A DNA stretch of 64,000 bases, from the NCBI GenBank assembly GCA_963854735.1, contig OY978099.1, positions 1,364,001-1,428,000 on the forward strand, written 5' to 3'. Position 1 is the stretch's first letter. Every line of letters begins with the position of its first letter. A model generated the notes under the pieces. The model saw nothing but the letters and a program-made list of their open reading frames with translations. It ran no database searches and had not been told where the DNA came from. This DNA comes from Marvania coccoides (Eukaryota > Chlorophyta > Trebouxiophyceae > Chlorellales > Chlorellaceae). A program made the position numbers and the translations under genes. This document shows positions 43,108-55,700 of the stretch, piece after piece.

Positions 43108-45075
43108 ATGGATATCACCCCGCCTGTGGATGGCTCAGCTGAGCGCTCGATGGGGGTTGGTATGGCCCCTAGTATAGAATCATCGCAAAACTCTCTGTCT
43201 ACAGCGTCAACAAACCATGGGAACGTGAGAACATTTGCATATAGGCCTAAAGACGATTGCGTTAGGGGCCAGATTGAGCGCTGGGGACGAGCTGCTCCCC
43301 GCCCCGCGCTCACAGCCTCTTCTACCCACCCAAGGGCATTCAAACAACCGCGCTGGTTACTATCGTGCAGGTATACATACGTGGGCTGCCCACGACCTTC
43401 GACGAGGCCCGCCTGCTGCAGTTCTTCTCTGCTTTTGGCGAGGTGAGTCCGCGAGGGCGGCAGGAGGTGGCAGACACGAAAAAAGGCCTTAAATCGCGGT
43501 GTCCACACAGTTATCCCATCCCCATTCTTTCATGCACCCTCCCCTACATTTCACACCCATCACCCCGCTTGCAGGTGGACTCAACCCGCATTTCTTACCC
43601 TGCAGCCGGCAGCCGTGCAGGTGCGGTACATCACAATATTCATGTCTCAAACGCCCCCCGAACATGGCTTAACTTTCTTTAGACACGAGTGCAGGCGTCA
43701 CGCACGCGTTTGTGCGGTTCAAAGAGCCGTCCGCGGCCACCAACGCGATCAATACGCTGCAAGGAACTATGTTGGATGGCGTTCCAGTGGTGATCAAGCT
43801 CGCAGACGCTGACATGGCGCCCAGGATCCAGTCAGGGCTGTGCACCAGCGAGTGGGCCTACGTGCGAGGCCTTCCTGGCCACCTGAGCCGCGATGACGTG
43901 GCCACTCTCTTCTGCGTTTACGGCCAACTGAAAGACCTCAAGCAGTGAGTTTACTGCCTATTCAACTTTACTTACCGCCCAAATGCGTTGTCATGTTCAT
44001 CCGCGCCCTTTTATGCTGATTTCTACCTGATTTTTGCCTCCAACACACATCTGCCACCACTCCCTCTCTTAACGGATGCGTGTTTTCATTGCATCGCAGC
44101 TTCCCCAGCACCGAGTTCTACCGCGGCAGCGGCGCCCTGATCCAGTTTGAGACACACGAGCAGTCTGGCGCGGCTATCAACGCCCTCAACGGCTGCGTCC
44201 TGCCTGGGGCATCTCAGCCGCTGCTGGTTCGGTTTGCCGACTCCCCCGCAGAAAAAGCCGCCAAGGCCGCCAGGAAGGAGCGCCTGTCCCAGCGCAACGG
44301 CTTCAGCAACATGACCTCGCCGCTTGGGCTCCAGGAGCAGCTGCAGCAACAGCTCCTCGAGCTGGCGAGTTGAAAAGATGAAAAAAAAATACCGAAGCGT
44401 TACTCGATCGATCTTCCCCCCCCTCATCCCTCCTTTATTCTCCCCTTCTTTTTGCAGTCCCTCAAGGCCGCTGGCCCCGCTAGCATGGTCTCCAACCCCC
44501 TCTCCCCCTCCGCTGCGGCCGCTGCCATGGCGGCAATGGCAGGAGCACCCCTCGACACCAACAGTGCGGCCTGGCTGGGCGCCGGCGGGCCCACCCACGC
44601 CGCTGCCGCCGCCGCAGCCCGCCCCCACGCCGGCCAGGGGTGCAGCATCTACATCAAGGGCATGCCAGAGGACGCCGACAAACTGTGGCTCTACGAGAAG
44701 TTCGCTCGCTTCGGTGGCATTCTCTCAGTACGGGTCCTGCTGGACGAGGCCACCGGGCGCTGCAACGGCATCGGCTTCGTCAACTACACCGACCCGGAGG
44801 GCGCGCGGCTGGCGCACGAGACCATGAACGGCATTTCCATGGGCGAGCGGCTGCTGCACGTGATGATCCAAAATCACGCCAACGGCGGGCGAGTGCAGCC
44901 GGTGTCGCGGCCCTCCCCTGGGATCGTCAACGGCATGGGGCTGGGTGCCATGGGCATGATGCCCAATGGCGTGCCCGGCTCCGCTCCCTTCATCTCTGGT
45001 GGCGTGCCCGGCATGCTGCACCACAGCAACGGCGAGTACTCAACCGAGAGTGGAGACTACGCAGGCAGCTGGTGA
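43108..45075 (+). CDS. Triple-RRM RNA-binding protein (ELAV/Hu-like)
   Basis: Six exons: 43108-43224, 43371-43442, 43575-43620, 43695-43944, 44100-44364 and 44458-45075, 455 residues. RRM1 (VYIRGLPTTFDEARLLQFF, then HAFVRFKE) spans three exons. RRM2 (YVRGLPGHLSRDDVATLF, then GALIQFE) and RRM3 (SIYIKGMPEDADKLWLYEKF, then GIGFVNYTD) each follow, with a 110-residue Ala-rich linker before RRM3. This is the domain order of ELAV/CELF-type proteins, which bind U-rich RNA and affect splicing or stability; target and compartment unknown. Intron 5 starts with GC (CTG then GCGAGT, 44365-44366), the only phase-0 boundary. The call stops at TGA 45073-45075, but the same place reads TG then GTGAGC, so splicing to an acceptor at about 45260 would add about 50 residues. 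Confidence 0.85.
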
Positions 45076-46036
45076 GCAGATACCTTCTTCCGCCATCTTC
45101 CCTCAGGCATGCCATGCCAAGCACTGCCTCACTTAAAATCGATAATTGTGCAGAACTCGCCATTGTTTATTGTCGCCATTTTTTTATGCTATTAGTTGAT
45201 ACTCAAAGACTCGAATATGCAATTTTAATTGCTCTTTCTCTCTTTTTCTTTTTTTGACAGCGTTTTTTTTGCACCTGGCATGATTGAGCATGACCAGTGG
45301 ATCAGCAATGCTAAATTCTTAACGATGAACCCCATGTTCACCATCTTTCTCCCTCCCTTTCCCTCTCTCTCTCTCTCTTTCTCTCCCTCTTTTTCTCTCC
45401 CTCTTTTTCTATCTTCCTAAGTTTTATTTTCACTTCACGCTATCTCTCTTCCCCCCTACCCTCTCTTTAATTCGTCTGTTTTGATTTTTTTGCGAGACGT
45501 TCTCATAATGTCGGCGTTTACTTCAAGATATAATGATAGTTTGCTATAACGCTTTACCTGCATCTTAACGAGGCTTAAATCACCGCTGTGCTTTTCTTTG
45601 GTCGACTGACTTGTGTGTATGAGTGTCTGACATTTCAAATTTTTAACGCGGGGCGGAATAAATCCCCCAGCTGAACCAATGAAGGCCACAACCTTCCCAA
45701 TCTTTCCCCACTATTTTCACATTCTTCGTCCGTCTCATATACGTATTTCTGCATGCAGACCGTTGCTCATGTCTCGCTTAATAAGTAACAATGTGCGCAT
45801 CCCTACTATTTTCTTCTCTCTCTCTCTCTCTGTCTATTTTTCATCTTATATACCTCTTGTTTTCAATCATAATCTGGTTAATCTTTATATCTCCCTCCCT
45901 CCTTTCTTTCTCCTACTACCACGTACTCACTTCAAAAGAAGGTACAAATAAAAAAATAGTGCAACTTTGGTATGTTTTATCCAAGTTAAGATCTATTCAT
46001 ACTCACTTAAAAAGAAGAGCGATAACTAGCGAGGTT
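45076..46036. other. Pyrimidine-rich spacer between convergent genes
   Basis: About 960 bp with no supportable gene other than a possible alternative last exon of the RRM gene near 45261-45420. The plus strand is strongly pyrimidine-rich in two blocks, 45347-45418 and about 45815-45915. Confidence 0.55.
45347..45418 (+). repeat. CT-rich simple repeat
   Basis: About 70 bp of CT, CTTT and CCCT units, a polypyrimidine microsatellite with purine complement; a triplex-forming type of sequence. Confidence 0.75.
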
Positions 46037-48173
46037 TTATAATACAATCGCTACGACTGCAGTGACGTCATCCACCTTTCCTCCTGCCATTCCCACCAGC
46101 TGCCGAACCCCCTGCAGCACGCCGCCAAAAGTCGACTGTGATGGCGCCTCCAGCTCAGACAGCCGGGCCTTCTCCACAGAGAACGGAGACCGAAAAAATC
46201 TGTCGGTGGCATGCGTGGCAGCCAGTGCCGCCAGCCGCTGTGCCAGCTCTGTTGCCCTGGCTTGCTGGAAGCCGCTGTCACCTTTGACGATATCAGTATT
46301 TTCTTCTCCTGCTGCTGCTGCTGCTGCTGTCCCCATTTCCTCTTCCACTAGGGCCTCTAGCTCGTGGTCCCACAGGTTGTCCCACAGCCCGTCCGACCCC
46401 ATTACAATGACGTCACCTTGCTGTACTGCCACCCGGTATTGGTGAGCATCCTCAGGAACGTTGCCGCCGTAATACCTGCAAATTATTCCGCATGGGCAAA
46501 ACTTTTAGCTGAAAATAAATAAGAACGTGGACAGGGAAAGGTGCGAAAAAATGGTTCGATTTGGTGAATAGCGGGCAAATGGTAAACACACTGGCTGGAA
46601 ATTCACAGCACTGTATCTATTCTAGACCGAATTAAACACACAACTCACTGGGGCGATCCCATCTGAAACGGCTGATTGAACCGATGCTCCTGCACCTCCG
46701 ACGCAAAAACCACCTGCCCCGCGCGCACCACGCGCGTGCCGCAGTCCCCCAGAGACGCCAGCCTCAAGAACCCACCGTCTAACGCCGCCACCGCCACCGT
46801 GCAGCTGCCCGGAGCGTGCGCCACCTGATGCGCCGCAGACAACACGTCGATAGGGTCGCCATGCCTCGCCACACTCTCCTCACAGGCTGCCATAAGTTTT
46901 CGGGGGTACTCTGCGGGGTCTACGCCAGCTGAGGCCCACCCTCCCACCCCGTCTGCAACCCCAAAGGCGCCCGATTCGGCGTTGACGAAGAACGCGTCTT
47001 CGCCGCCGGAGTGCGCCTTGCGAGGGTGGGGGACCACGTGGCCTGCAACCGCCAGGCGTCGCAGCTGAGAAACTTGCGCTGGAACAGCACTGGTGGGGGT
47101 AATATTGGTATTATCAGCAGCAGCAGAAGAAGACGTCTCACAAGAGGGGCCTTCTGGGTGCACTGCGGCCTGTAGTTGGGCCTCCACTTCCCGCATTTTG
47201 GACCGTAGCATGGCCTGCCGCTCCACCTGCCGCAGCAGCTGCGCCTGCACGCCTCGGTTGTACAGCAGAGCGCGGTGCCGACGGCGGGAGTCTTCCGCTG
47301 CGTGGGCAGCCAACACGCCGTGCACCTCCCACCGCAGCTCCGTCACCCGCGCCTCCGCAGCTTCCGCGGCCTCGCTGTCCTGCGGGGCCTCTGCCAGCGC
47401 GTCCTCAGCAGCGGCCAGGTCGCGAAGCGCAGCGTCCAGACCTGCGGCGGCATCTTGAGGCAGCAATGCCGCTAGCGATTCTTCCATCTCCGACAGCTGG
47501 GAGTCCATGTTGGTGATGAGCATCCTATACATATAAATATAAACCAATCGGAGATTTAGTATCGCTTTTCAATTAATTAGCACCTTGAGTTATTACTATT
47601 ATTAGTAATCATGTTTTATATTAAAATATCTAGTACCTTAGGTTGAGTTCCAGCTTCTCGAGGTCCTGCGAGGACAGGGAAGCCGTTTCGTCGGCCGCTG
47701 CCGCAGTTTCTGCTGCGAGCACGAGGGGAGCGACATTGGCGACGAGCGCCTCCTCTGTGGAGGTCAGAGCATCTGCGGGCGGGGCAGAGGCCTCCGATAC
47801 CACGCTTTTAGAGGCTCTGAAGAGGTTGTTGGCGAGGGAGAAGGCCGCGATAGAGATTGTAAGCAGGCTCGCCGTGAAGGCCCAAGAAAGGGGGCGAACG
47901 GGAGGTGGTCTGGGGACCACCGGTGTTGTGGGAACAGAAACAGAGGCCTGATGCAAAAGAAGTGAGAAAAAGTAAGAATTTTTATTATAGAGAGAATCTG
48001 GCCCAACAATTTTTTGAAAATGTTACCTGTCTCTTGCTCCCGCTCTCTGAACAAGAGACTGTCTTTGACGATCTAAATTTTTGAAAGCGGGACAGCGGTG
48101 TTCTCCGAGTGGTGGGGAGAGAAATCCAGTTGGGTGCAGAGCAACAGATATAAAAAGGTCTTGCTTGAAACAT
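46037..48173 (-). CDS. Plastid PTC7-like protein phosphatase 2C
   Basis: Exons 48173-48027, 47947-47637, 47524-46649 and 46475-46037 give 590 residues. A Ser/Arg/Thr-rich N-terminus (FYICCSAPNWISLPTTRRTP) looks like a plastid transit peptide, and a membrane segment follows (LSWAFTASLLTISIAAFSLA). A long coiled coil (about 155-260) precedes the phosphatase. Metal-binding motifs are GEDAFFV, VADGVGGWAS, GSDGLWDNL and a final DDVTAVVA. The family includes yeast Ptc7 and plant PBCP, the photosystem II core phosphatase. The extended coiled coil and anchor are not part of PBCP as I know it, so the substrate is open. It is divergent from the PH-kinase gene, with 246 bp between start codons. Confidence 0.85.
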
Positions 48174-48419
48174 TTTTAGCCGCGCCTCTCTTATTTTTCT
48201 GGCTGGCTGGTTCTGACTGGGCAATAATAAACACAAAAATGTATCTAAACTTCCTCAAAAATTCCATCTCGAGAAAATCAAAATTTGGCGCTTGCAAACT
48301 TCGAAAAATACAGTATCAAGAAAAGATGCATTTTGGAAAATATTAAAATGCTATAACACTCTAGACATTGGGACGACGCAACCAATGGGGCACGCCCGAT
48401 ACACTTTTTGAACTGAACC

Positions 48420-50830
48420 ATGAAAAGGGTTTTCCGATATTTGAAAGGTGGAGGCTCTTCCGAGGTGAGAAATGGCAGCATTTTTCTTGCAACTACCATA
48501 TGCCGCATTCACTTCGACGCCACTCCCACTTGTCGCTCACAATTTGTTTCTTTTCTCAGCGCCCGCCGCCGTCAGTTGTTGAAAATGATAAAGCTGCAGA
48601 CGGCCCGCGCCTTAACCAGCCCCTCTCCCAAAAGATCAGACATTCCAGCCTCATGCCTGGCTCTTTCTTCGAGCGCGAGGCGCGTTTCAAGGGAGTTTCC
48701 AGCCAAAAGCCCGGCAGAGAAAAAAACACTGCCGTCTTGCCCCGCACAGAGGGCCCCTGCGAGTGAGGAAACTATCGATGTGTAGCCCTAAAATCTGCGT
48801 TTCAAAGGAGAATCCTCTGTTCTAAAGCAATGTTATTTCTGCGCAGGTTCAAGCAGGGAATATTCGGCTCCTGGGCGCCTGTCCATTGCCGCATCAAGGG
48901 GCCCTCCCTGCTGGTGCTGCCCCCCAACTCAGACGCCGCCGCCACCCCTTTGAAGTACATCCAGCTGGTGGGGTCACATCTGGCAGCTGGAAAGCATCCG
49001 ACTGAGTTTTCAATCACCGACCCATCATCAGCTTTCACGTTTCGCACGGCCTCTGGGGCGCAAAGGGACGAGTGGATGGTGGGGCTGGGGGGCGTGCCAG
49101 GGTTGTTTCGCCGCGTGGAGGACTATTACGTGTTGGGAAGGACCTGGGGACACGGCGCTACCAGCATCGTAACCGAATGCAGTGGGCGGTTTAGTGGAAA
49201 ACGCATGGCGTTAAAACGGCGGCTGCACTCCACGCGAGAGGCCACCGCAGCCATGCACAACGAGCTGCGCATCCTCCAGATCTGCGCCAAGAAGCCGTGA
49301 GTCCCACCACATTTATTTATTTACTTATTAATAATCTCGCCCTGATTAAAATTATGATGAATTCCTAATCAATGGTTTCGTTTTGCAGCCACCCTGCCAT
49401 CCCCACGCTAGAGGACTTTTTCTTCGACACCTCGGGGCGCATCGAGCTGGTGATAGAGCTGATGCAGGGCGGGGAGCTGTTCGATTGGATCGCCGGCCGG
49501 GAGCGCATCACCGAGGCCGACGCCCAGGCAGTGTTTCGGCAGGTGGTGTCGGGGGTTGCGCACCTGCACTCCATGGGCATCGCCCACCGCGACCTGAAGC
49601 CTCAGAACCTGATGTACGTGGCTCCGAGTGAGGGGGCAGGGGAGGGCTCCAGTATTAAAATCATGGTGAGAAATAGTCTCTTCCCCTTTTTAATTGGGCC
49701 GAATGCATTTATTTGGTAGAAATAATAATATCTGAACATGCGGAGGTTTAAAATAATTTACGAATCATGCCATCTTTCAACGAGATCTAACTTTTTGTTT
49801 TACCATTTTTCTCTTTTCCCCCCCTTCCCCACAGGATTACGACCTGGCAAAGGTAAACCACTCACCAGAGTGGGAGGGCTCCACCCCCTGCGGTACAATG
49901 CACTACATGGCGCCCGAGGTGGTGCGGGGGGAGCGCTACTCGCTGGCGGTGGACTGCTGGAGCCTAGGCGTGATTCTCTACATTCTGCTGTCGGGGCGGA
50001 TGCCGTTCCACGAAAAGACGGACGAACAGACGGAAGCTGCGATCGCCAAGGGGGAGTACCGGATGGGCGGGGAGGTGATGGGGGCGGAGGTCAGTGATGA
50101 GGCGAAAGACATGGTGATGCGGCTGCTGAGGATGGACCCGGCAGAGCGGTTAACCGCTGAGCAGTGTTTGCAGCACCCGTGGCTGGCAGCAGCTCCACAA
50201 ACACCAGAAAACGGGGTGGGGCTGGGAGAGGAGGCAGCGTCATTGTCTGCAGCAGCGGTGGCAGGTTTGACTCTTTCTTCGCCAGGGCGGAGTTTCAGCC
50301 CCGAGCGGCGGTTGCGCACCTCCAGCAACCTGCGGCAGCTGTCGGGCACGCTGTCGGGCGCCAAAGCCGGTGCCAGCGGCGGCAGCAGGGTGGGGCGGGC
50401 CGTTGACACTCTGTCGGCTTTAGTTGGCCAGGAGCCCCCGCCGCAGCTTCACCCTTCTCCGCTGTCCAAAGCTCTGGACTACGACCTGGCACCGGTGCGG
50501 CGGCAGGCGGCGCTTGCGGCGGGCGAAAGAGACGGCGCAGGACCTTCAGCTTCATCAGAGGGCGATAGCATAGTACAGCTGCGGGTTGCGCTGGACTTGG
50601 TGGGCAGACCAGCGGGCATCGTAGACAATGGCACAGATGAGGATCGGTCGGTGGCTGGTGGGAATGCGTACGCAAATGGAGATGGTGGGAGCGGTGAGAT
50701 TGTGGCGGGGTCGGGGAGCCCAGCGGTGGCAGCGGAGATGGTGCACGGTGACTCTTTCGCGGACCTGGATGCGGTGTTTGTAGAGGAGGAGGAGAACGAA
50801 CATGAAGAAGAGCGAATTAATAGCATTTAA
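48420..50830 (+). CDS. PH-domain Ser/Thr kinase (CAMK-like) with DYD in place of DFG
   Basis: Five exons, 48420-48464, 48560-48762, 48847-49296, 49389-49665 and 49835-50830, give 656 residues. A PH domain lies at about 84-164 (KQGIFGSWAPVHCRIKGPSL, ending DEWMVGLGG). The kinase domain follows at about 177-430. The Gly-rich loop is GRTWGHGATS, the ATP lysine is about Lys206 in MALKRRL, the catalytic loop is HRDLKPQN, and MAPEVVRGERY with YILLSGRMPF are CAMK-like. The metal-binding DFG motif reads DYD (326-328, in MDYDLAKV): the Asp is kept but Gly is replaced by Asp, at the start of exon 5. The C-terminal 220 residues are low-complexity. PH targeting to phosphoinositides is likely. Activity may be altered; family placement within CAMK is tentative. 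Confidence 0.85.
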
Positions 50831-51067
50831 ATCCGCCCCGGAATTGACAGCTGGCCAGGTGAATTTTTTGTTTGCCAATTATTTGTTGACCATCCGTGTG
50901 CATGGGTGCGCAAACACCTGTCTTTGTAAATACATGATGTGTTTGCAAGAGAAGGGACGTTCGCTAGCTTGCGCAAGGGCAGCTCTTTTTTGATCTCATT
51001 CAAATTCTGGAACCTACTGACCTAAAAATCAGCGTATTGCTCTTTATTCCTCGCAAATTATAGATCA

Positions 51068-52206
51068 ATGGAGGTGCTATGCTCACCGCAGTGTGCACTT
51101 CCCAGCAAGAGTCCTGAATTTTCTGGCAGAGCTACAATGCGAGTGCAACACGCTCCCGTTGCAGCAGCCCGCAGAAATGTCGTCCTTGCCGCATCAAGCT
51201 CGCCCATTGGCATCGCAACAGGCGTCCTGCCCCGCCTGTCTCCGTTTCGCTCCCCAACCACTACCGCCGCTCCTTCAGCAGACCCTCAGCAGCAGCAACA
51301 ACCGACAGTAATGTCCCCTTCCACGCTCATGCCCCAGGTGGAGCGCCCCATTCTCAGCGTCGCTGGAGGCGGTGGCTTCTTTTTCTGGTACCTTGGCGAG
51401 TTTTAAAGCTGATTCATCAAACGGTGTTGCAATACCATGTAATGCCTCTTTATGCTCACAATCACAAGTCCCCTGCACCCCGCTGCGCAGGTGTGATGAA
51501 GTACATCCAAGAGAACTTCGCCTTGTCGCGCATGGACCTGCACGGCGCGTCAGCAGGCGCCCTCTGCGTCATTCTGGCCGCCTGCAACGTCGACCTCGAT
51601 CGCGCGGTGCGGGAAGCCTACCGCCTCAGCGTAGACAACGACGTATGGACGCGCCCCGGCGGGCTCGCCGGCATCTGGGGCTCGCTGGTGCGGGACTGGC
51701 TGGACTCGCTGCTGCCGGAGGATGCCGACGAGCGGTGCCGTGGACGAGTGCGGCTGGTGGTCACGGAAGCGCTGACCCTGCGGCTGCGCTACCTGGACGA
51801 CTTCACTTCTCGAGAGGACCTCATCGACGCCGCCATGGCGTCGGTCCACATTCCTTTCTTCTTGGACGGCAACGCCACCTTCACATATCGGGGCCAGCGC
51901 TTCATCGACGGCTCCCTGTGGGACTTCTTCTCCGGCAGCAACTCTGAGTTGCTCACCCTGGAGGGCCGCGCCTGCGTGATTGACTACTTTTGGGACGATC
52001 AGCTGGAGTTTGGCCGCCTGGACTTTATCAAACTGGCGTCGTATGAGGAGGTGAGGGGGCTGGTGAGGGCGGGGTACGCGTGGGCGGAGCGCACCGACGC
52101 AGCGGGAGGGTTTGAGGCCCAGCTGGGGCCCGCCAGGAAAGGAATTTTCACGAGAGCCGTGGAGTTTCCGGGGCGGCAATTCAGCAAAGTGTTTTCCGTG
52201 GCATGA
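51068..52206 (+). CDS. Patatin-like phospholipase
   Basis: Exons 51068-51395 and 51491-52206 give 347 residues. The N-terminus of about 85 residues is Ser/Pro/Gln-rich with Arg and few acids, suitable for a plastid transit peptide. The patatin fold shows the oxyanion Gly-rich strand VAGGGGFFFWYLGVMKY, the nucleophile elbow GASAG with Ser at about 130, and the catalytic Asp at about 249 in FIDGSLWDF (most patatins have DGG). It hydrolyses acyl esters of galacto- or phospholipids; exact substrate unknown. The single intron begins with GC (CTTG then GCGAGT, 51396-51397). Using the nearby GT at TG-GTACC puts exon 2 out of frame, so the GC donor is required. The gene is convergent with topoisomerase II. 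Confidence 0.85.
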
Positions 52207-52723
52207 GCAGTAGATGCTTTCTTTTTGTATTTTGGTTAAGCGACGATTGTGACCTGCATGCACGGGGGTCAATTTTGAATCAGCGGTGGCGGTGGAAAAT
52301 ATAACAAAAATAAGAAAACGCATACACAAAATTATTTTATCATTCAGTCAACAGGGCAGCAGGATTTACCTGCCAACCCCTCCTTTCAATTTGATTATAC
52401 ACTAAGACCTTCTGTTTCTTTCATTTCATCTCATTTTTTTTCTTCCTTTTTGCCCACCTTTAGTTCTTATTGTGTTCATGGGATTATATAATTTATAACC
52501 TTAAATAGATACATTTTCACGTTTTGTCATCATGTTATCGTGCCTGAAAAGCAGGCATTATTCTTGTAAAAATTAGCATCGAAGGAGTAAAGGAAAGAAT
52601 CAATCAAAAGTCACAGCAGAAAACAGCACCGTATTGCAGAGCTGCCCCGTCAATAATTATCTACCTAATGCCGGCCTGTCAAAAAAACACTCGGAAACAG
52701 ACCCAACAGCTTTTCTCCCTCCC
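52207..52723. other. Spacer between convergent genes
   Basis: About 515 bp of AT- and T-rich sequence between the stops of the patatin and topoisomerase II genes. It must contain both 3' untranslated regions. Nothing else is recognised. Confidence 0.6.
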
Positions 52724-55700
52724 TCAGTCAGACGGCATGTAGTCGTCCTCCTCAGACTCAGGCTCGCTCTCACTGCCATCCAGAGCGTACTTGGGCTTGG
52801 CTGCAGCGACAACCCGCCGCCCGCCGCCCGCCCGCGGCGCCACAGGCGCGGGGGACTCGTCAATCATCTCCTCCACAAAATCGTCGTCGTCGCTGTCCAC
52901 CACCTTCTTGGGCGCGGCCTTGGGCTTGGCAGCCGCTGCAGCCTTGGGATTGGAAGCAGCTTTAGGCTTGGAAGCAGCCTTGGGCTTGGGGGCGGCCTCT
53001 TCCACGTCGCTCAGCACAAAGTCGTCGTCGCTGTTGCTCTCAGCAGCAGCGGCCTTCTTGGCCCTGGGCTTGGCGGCAGGCTTGCTGCTGCCCTTGTGAA
53101 AGGGCGAGGGGCGGATGCGCTGCATCTTGGGGATCGGCTTGGACGCGGGCAACTCCTCGTCATCCTCGTCGCTGCTCGCCAGATCGATCTCGCTGATATC
53201 GCCGCCAGTGGGGGCCGCCGCCGGCTTGCTCCGCTTCCCGCCCAGGTTGGAGGGGGCCCGCACCTTGGGCGCCACCTTGCGGGGCATGGGGGTGGGGGAG
53301 TTGACCTCGCTCTCGTTGTCGCTGACCTCAAAGCCGTCAGAGTCGCTCTCGTAAAAGTCGCTTTCCTCCTCCGACTCGTCATCGTCGAAAACCATAGCCG
53401 TCTTCTTTTCAGCAGGCTTCCTCACAGCGGTGGAAGCGGAGCGCCCGAGGCGAGCAGCAGGCTTGGCTTTCGCTTTGGCCAGCGGCGGCGCGAGGGGCAG
53501 GGTGGAGGAGGAAGGAGCGTCCAGCGCCAGCCCGCCCATGCGCATCGCCATGCGCTGAATCAGCGACATTTCCTCCTCAGCAGGCGGGGGAGAAGGCTCC
53601 TTGGCGGCCTTCTTCTTTGCAGCGGGCCCAGACACCTGCATGGAGGCGGCCGCGGTGTCGGAGTCGTTGAGGCGGCACGGCGGCGCAGGGCGCCGAGGCT
53701 TCGCATCCTGCTTTGGGGGGCGCTTGGCTGCCACAAACTCCTCCTCCTCGTCCTGAAACTCATCCTCGCTGAAGTCGCTCTCGTCATCAGACCACCCCGC
53801 CTTCTTCTTCTTCTTGGCAGCGGCTGCGCCCTTCTTTGCCTTGGCCGCCTTGTTGCGCTTGGTCTCAATCTTGCGCGCGCGCGCCTGCTGCCGCTCCAGC
53901 GCCGCCTCCTTGCGCTCCTCCTCCGCCTCAAACTCCTCGTAGGCAGCCAAGAACGCGTCCAGGTCGTCACGCCACAGCGCAGCCTCGGTGGTGGCCCTCA
54001 GGCGCTCGACCTCAGCCTCCTTCTCCTCAGCTTCCGACTCCAGCGCCTTCACCTTCTCCATGGTCAGGCTCACCAACGGCATGCCCAGCAGATACTCGTA
54101 GCTGCCCTCGTCCACCTCAGGCCCGTCCTCGCCCTCAATCTCAGGCACGCCGATGTCAGCAGCAGCGGCCGCTGCCGCCGCAGCCTTCTTCAGGCTGGGC
54201 AGCCGGTCGAAGCCCTGCTTCTCCAGATCTGCCTCGATGTCGGCACGGCGGCGGTTGCTGATCTTCAGCTTGCCGCCCACCACCGCCAGGATGAACTTGA
54301 CTTTGTTGGAAATGCGGTTCATCTCCGACTCGGCGGCGCGCAGCAGCGCGGCCCGCCGACGCGCGTACAGCTGCATGCGCAGCGGGAAGAACTCCCGGAT
54401 GACGTCCTCAGGGCCGTCGTACCGCTTGATCTTGCCCTCGGGGCCAAACAGCATCATGTTCGAGATGGCAATCTTGGAGGTCAGCTTGAACTTGGCGTGC
54501 AGCCCCGTGGCCAGCGCCTCCCGCATCTTGGCCTCCGTCAGGGTCACCACGAAGCGCACCGAGGTGTCGGTGTGGTGCTCCTTGTAGTCAGTGATGAAAG
54601 GGGTGGCGTTCTTGTCCTCGGGCCGTGCCAGCTCCTCCAGAAACTCCTTATAATCCTGCGTCCACTTGCGCACGGGAAGCTCCGTGATCTCTAGCGTGGT
54701 GTCGTCCAGCTGGGTGATCACACCGTTCACCACGTAGGAGCGCACCCCCTTGTTGTTGATCACCTCATCGATGGCGCCCCGGTAGCCTCGGTACCAGGGG
54801 TCCATCGCGAACATCTCCTGCCCGTCCAGCAGGCACTTGATGTTGTCCACGACGTCGCGTGGGTTGTAGTTGGGGATGGAGGTGGACCAGCCGGTGCCGA
54901 TGCCCTCGGCGCCGTTGAGGAGCACGGTGGGCAGGATGGGGGCGTAGAACTGGGGCTCGATGCTCTGACCCTCCTCGTTCAGGTAAGACAGCAGCCGGTC
55001 GTCGGACTCGTGGAACATGAAGCGCGTGAGGGGGGCCAGGCGGGTGAAGATGTAGCGCGGGGAGGCCGCGTCCTTGCCGCCCTGCAGCCGCGTACCAAAC
55101 TGGCCTGGAAACAGATGGGGACAGGAAGGAATGGAGGCGATTTGATTTTAAATGTTATTAAATTTAATTATCGAGGGAAAATGAATGAGTTGTACTAATA
55201 AATATGAAAATTAAGTACGAACCGAAAATCGAACTGAAATTTCAAGAAGAAAATCTTATTTTTCCTACGGACTATATTAAAAAAATAAATGTCTTACCCT
55301 GAGGTACGAGGTAGTTGACGTTGTTGGAGCCTGTGAAGTCCTGCGCCAGGCCCAGGATGGTGGACATGAGGGAGGCCTCGCCGTGGTGGTAGGCAGAGTG
55401 CTCCGCCACGTAACCAGCCAGCTGCGCCACCTTGATGTCGGAGCGCAGGTTGCGCTTAAAGCAGGCGTACAGAATCTTGCGCTGTCCAGGCTTGAGGCCG
55501 TCCATCACTGAGGGAATGGAGCGCTCGAGGTCTGCCCGGGAGAACAGGATGAGCTCCTTGTGCACGAACTCATGGTAGGAGATAGTGTCGGCGGAGTGGT
55601 CCAGGAAGGTGCCGGGCACGAAGGACCGCAGCCAGTCCTTGCGCTCGTCAACTTTCTTTTTGGAGAAGGCCATCTCCAGCGCCTTGCCGTCGCCATCGCC

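Noticed and set aside
52634..54694. 686-codon plus-strand frame opposite the topoisomerase II tail
   Set aside because: A composition artefact of the Lys/Ala/Asp-rich tail; no domain, and the minus-strand frame continues the enzyme.
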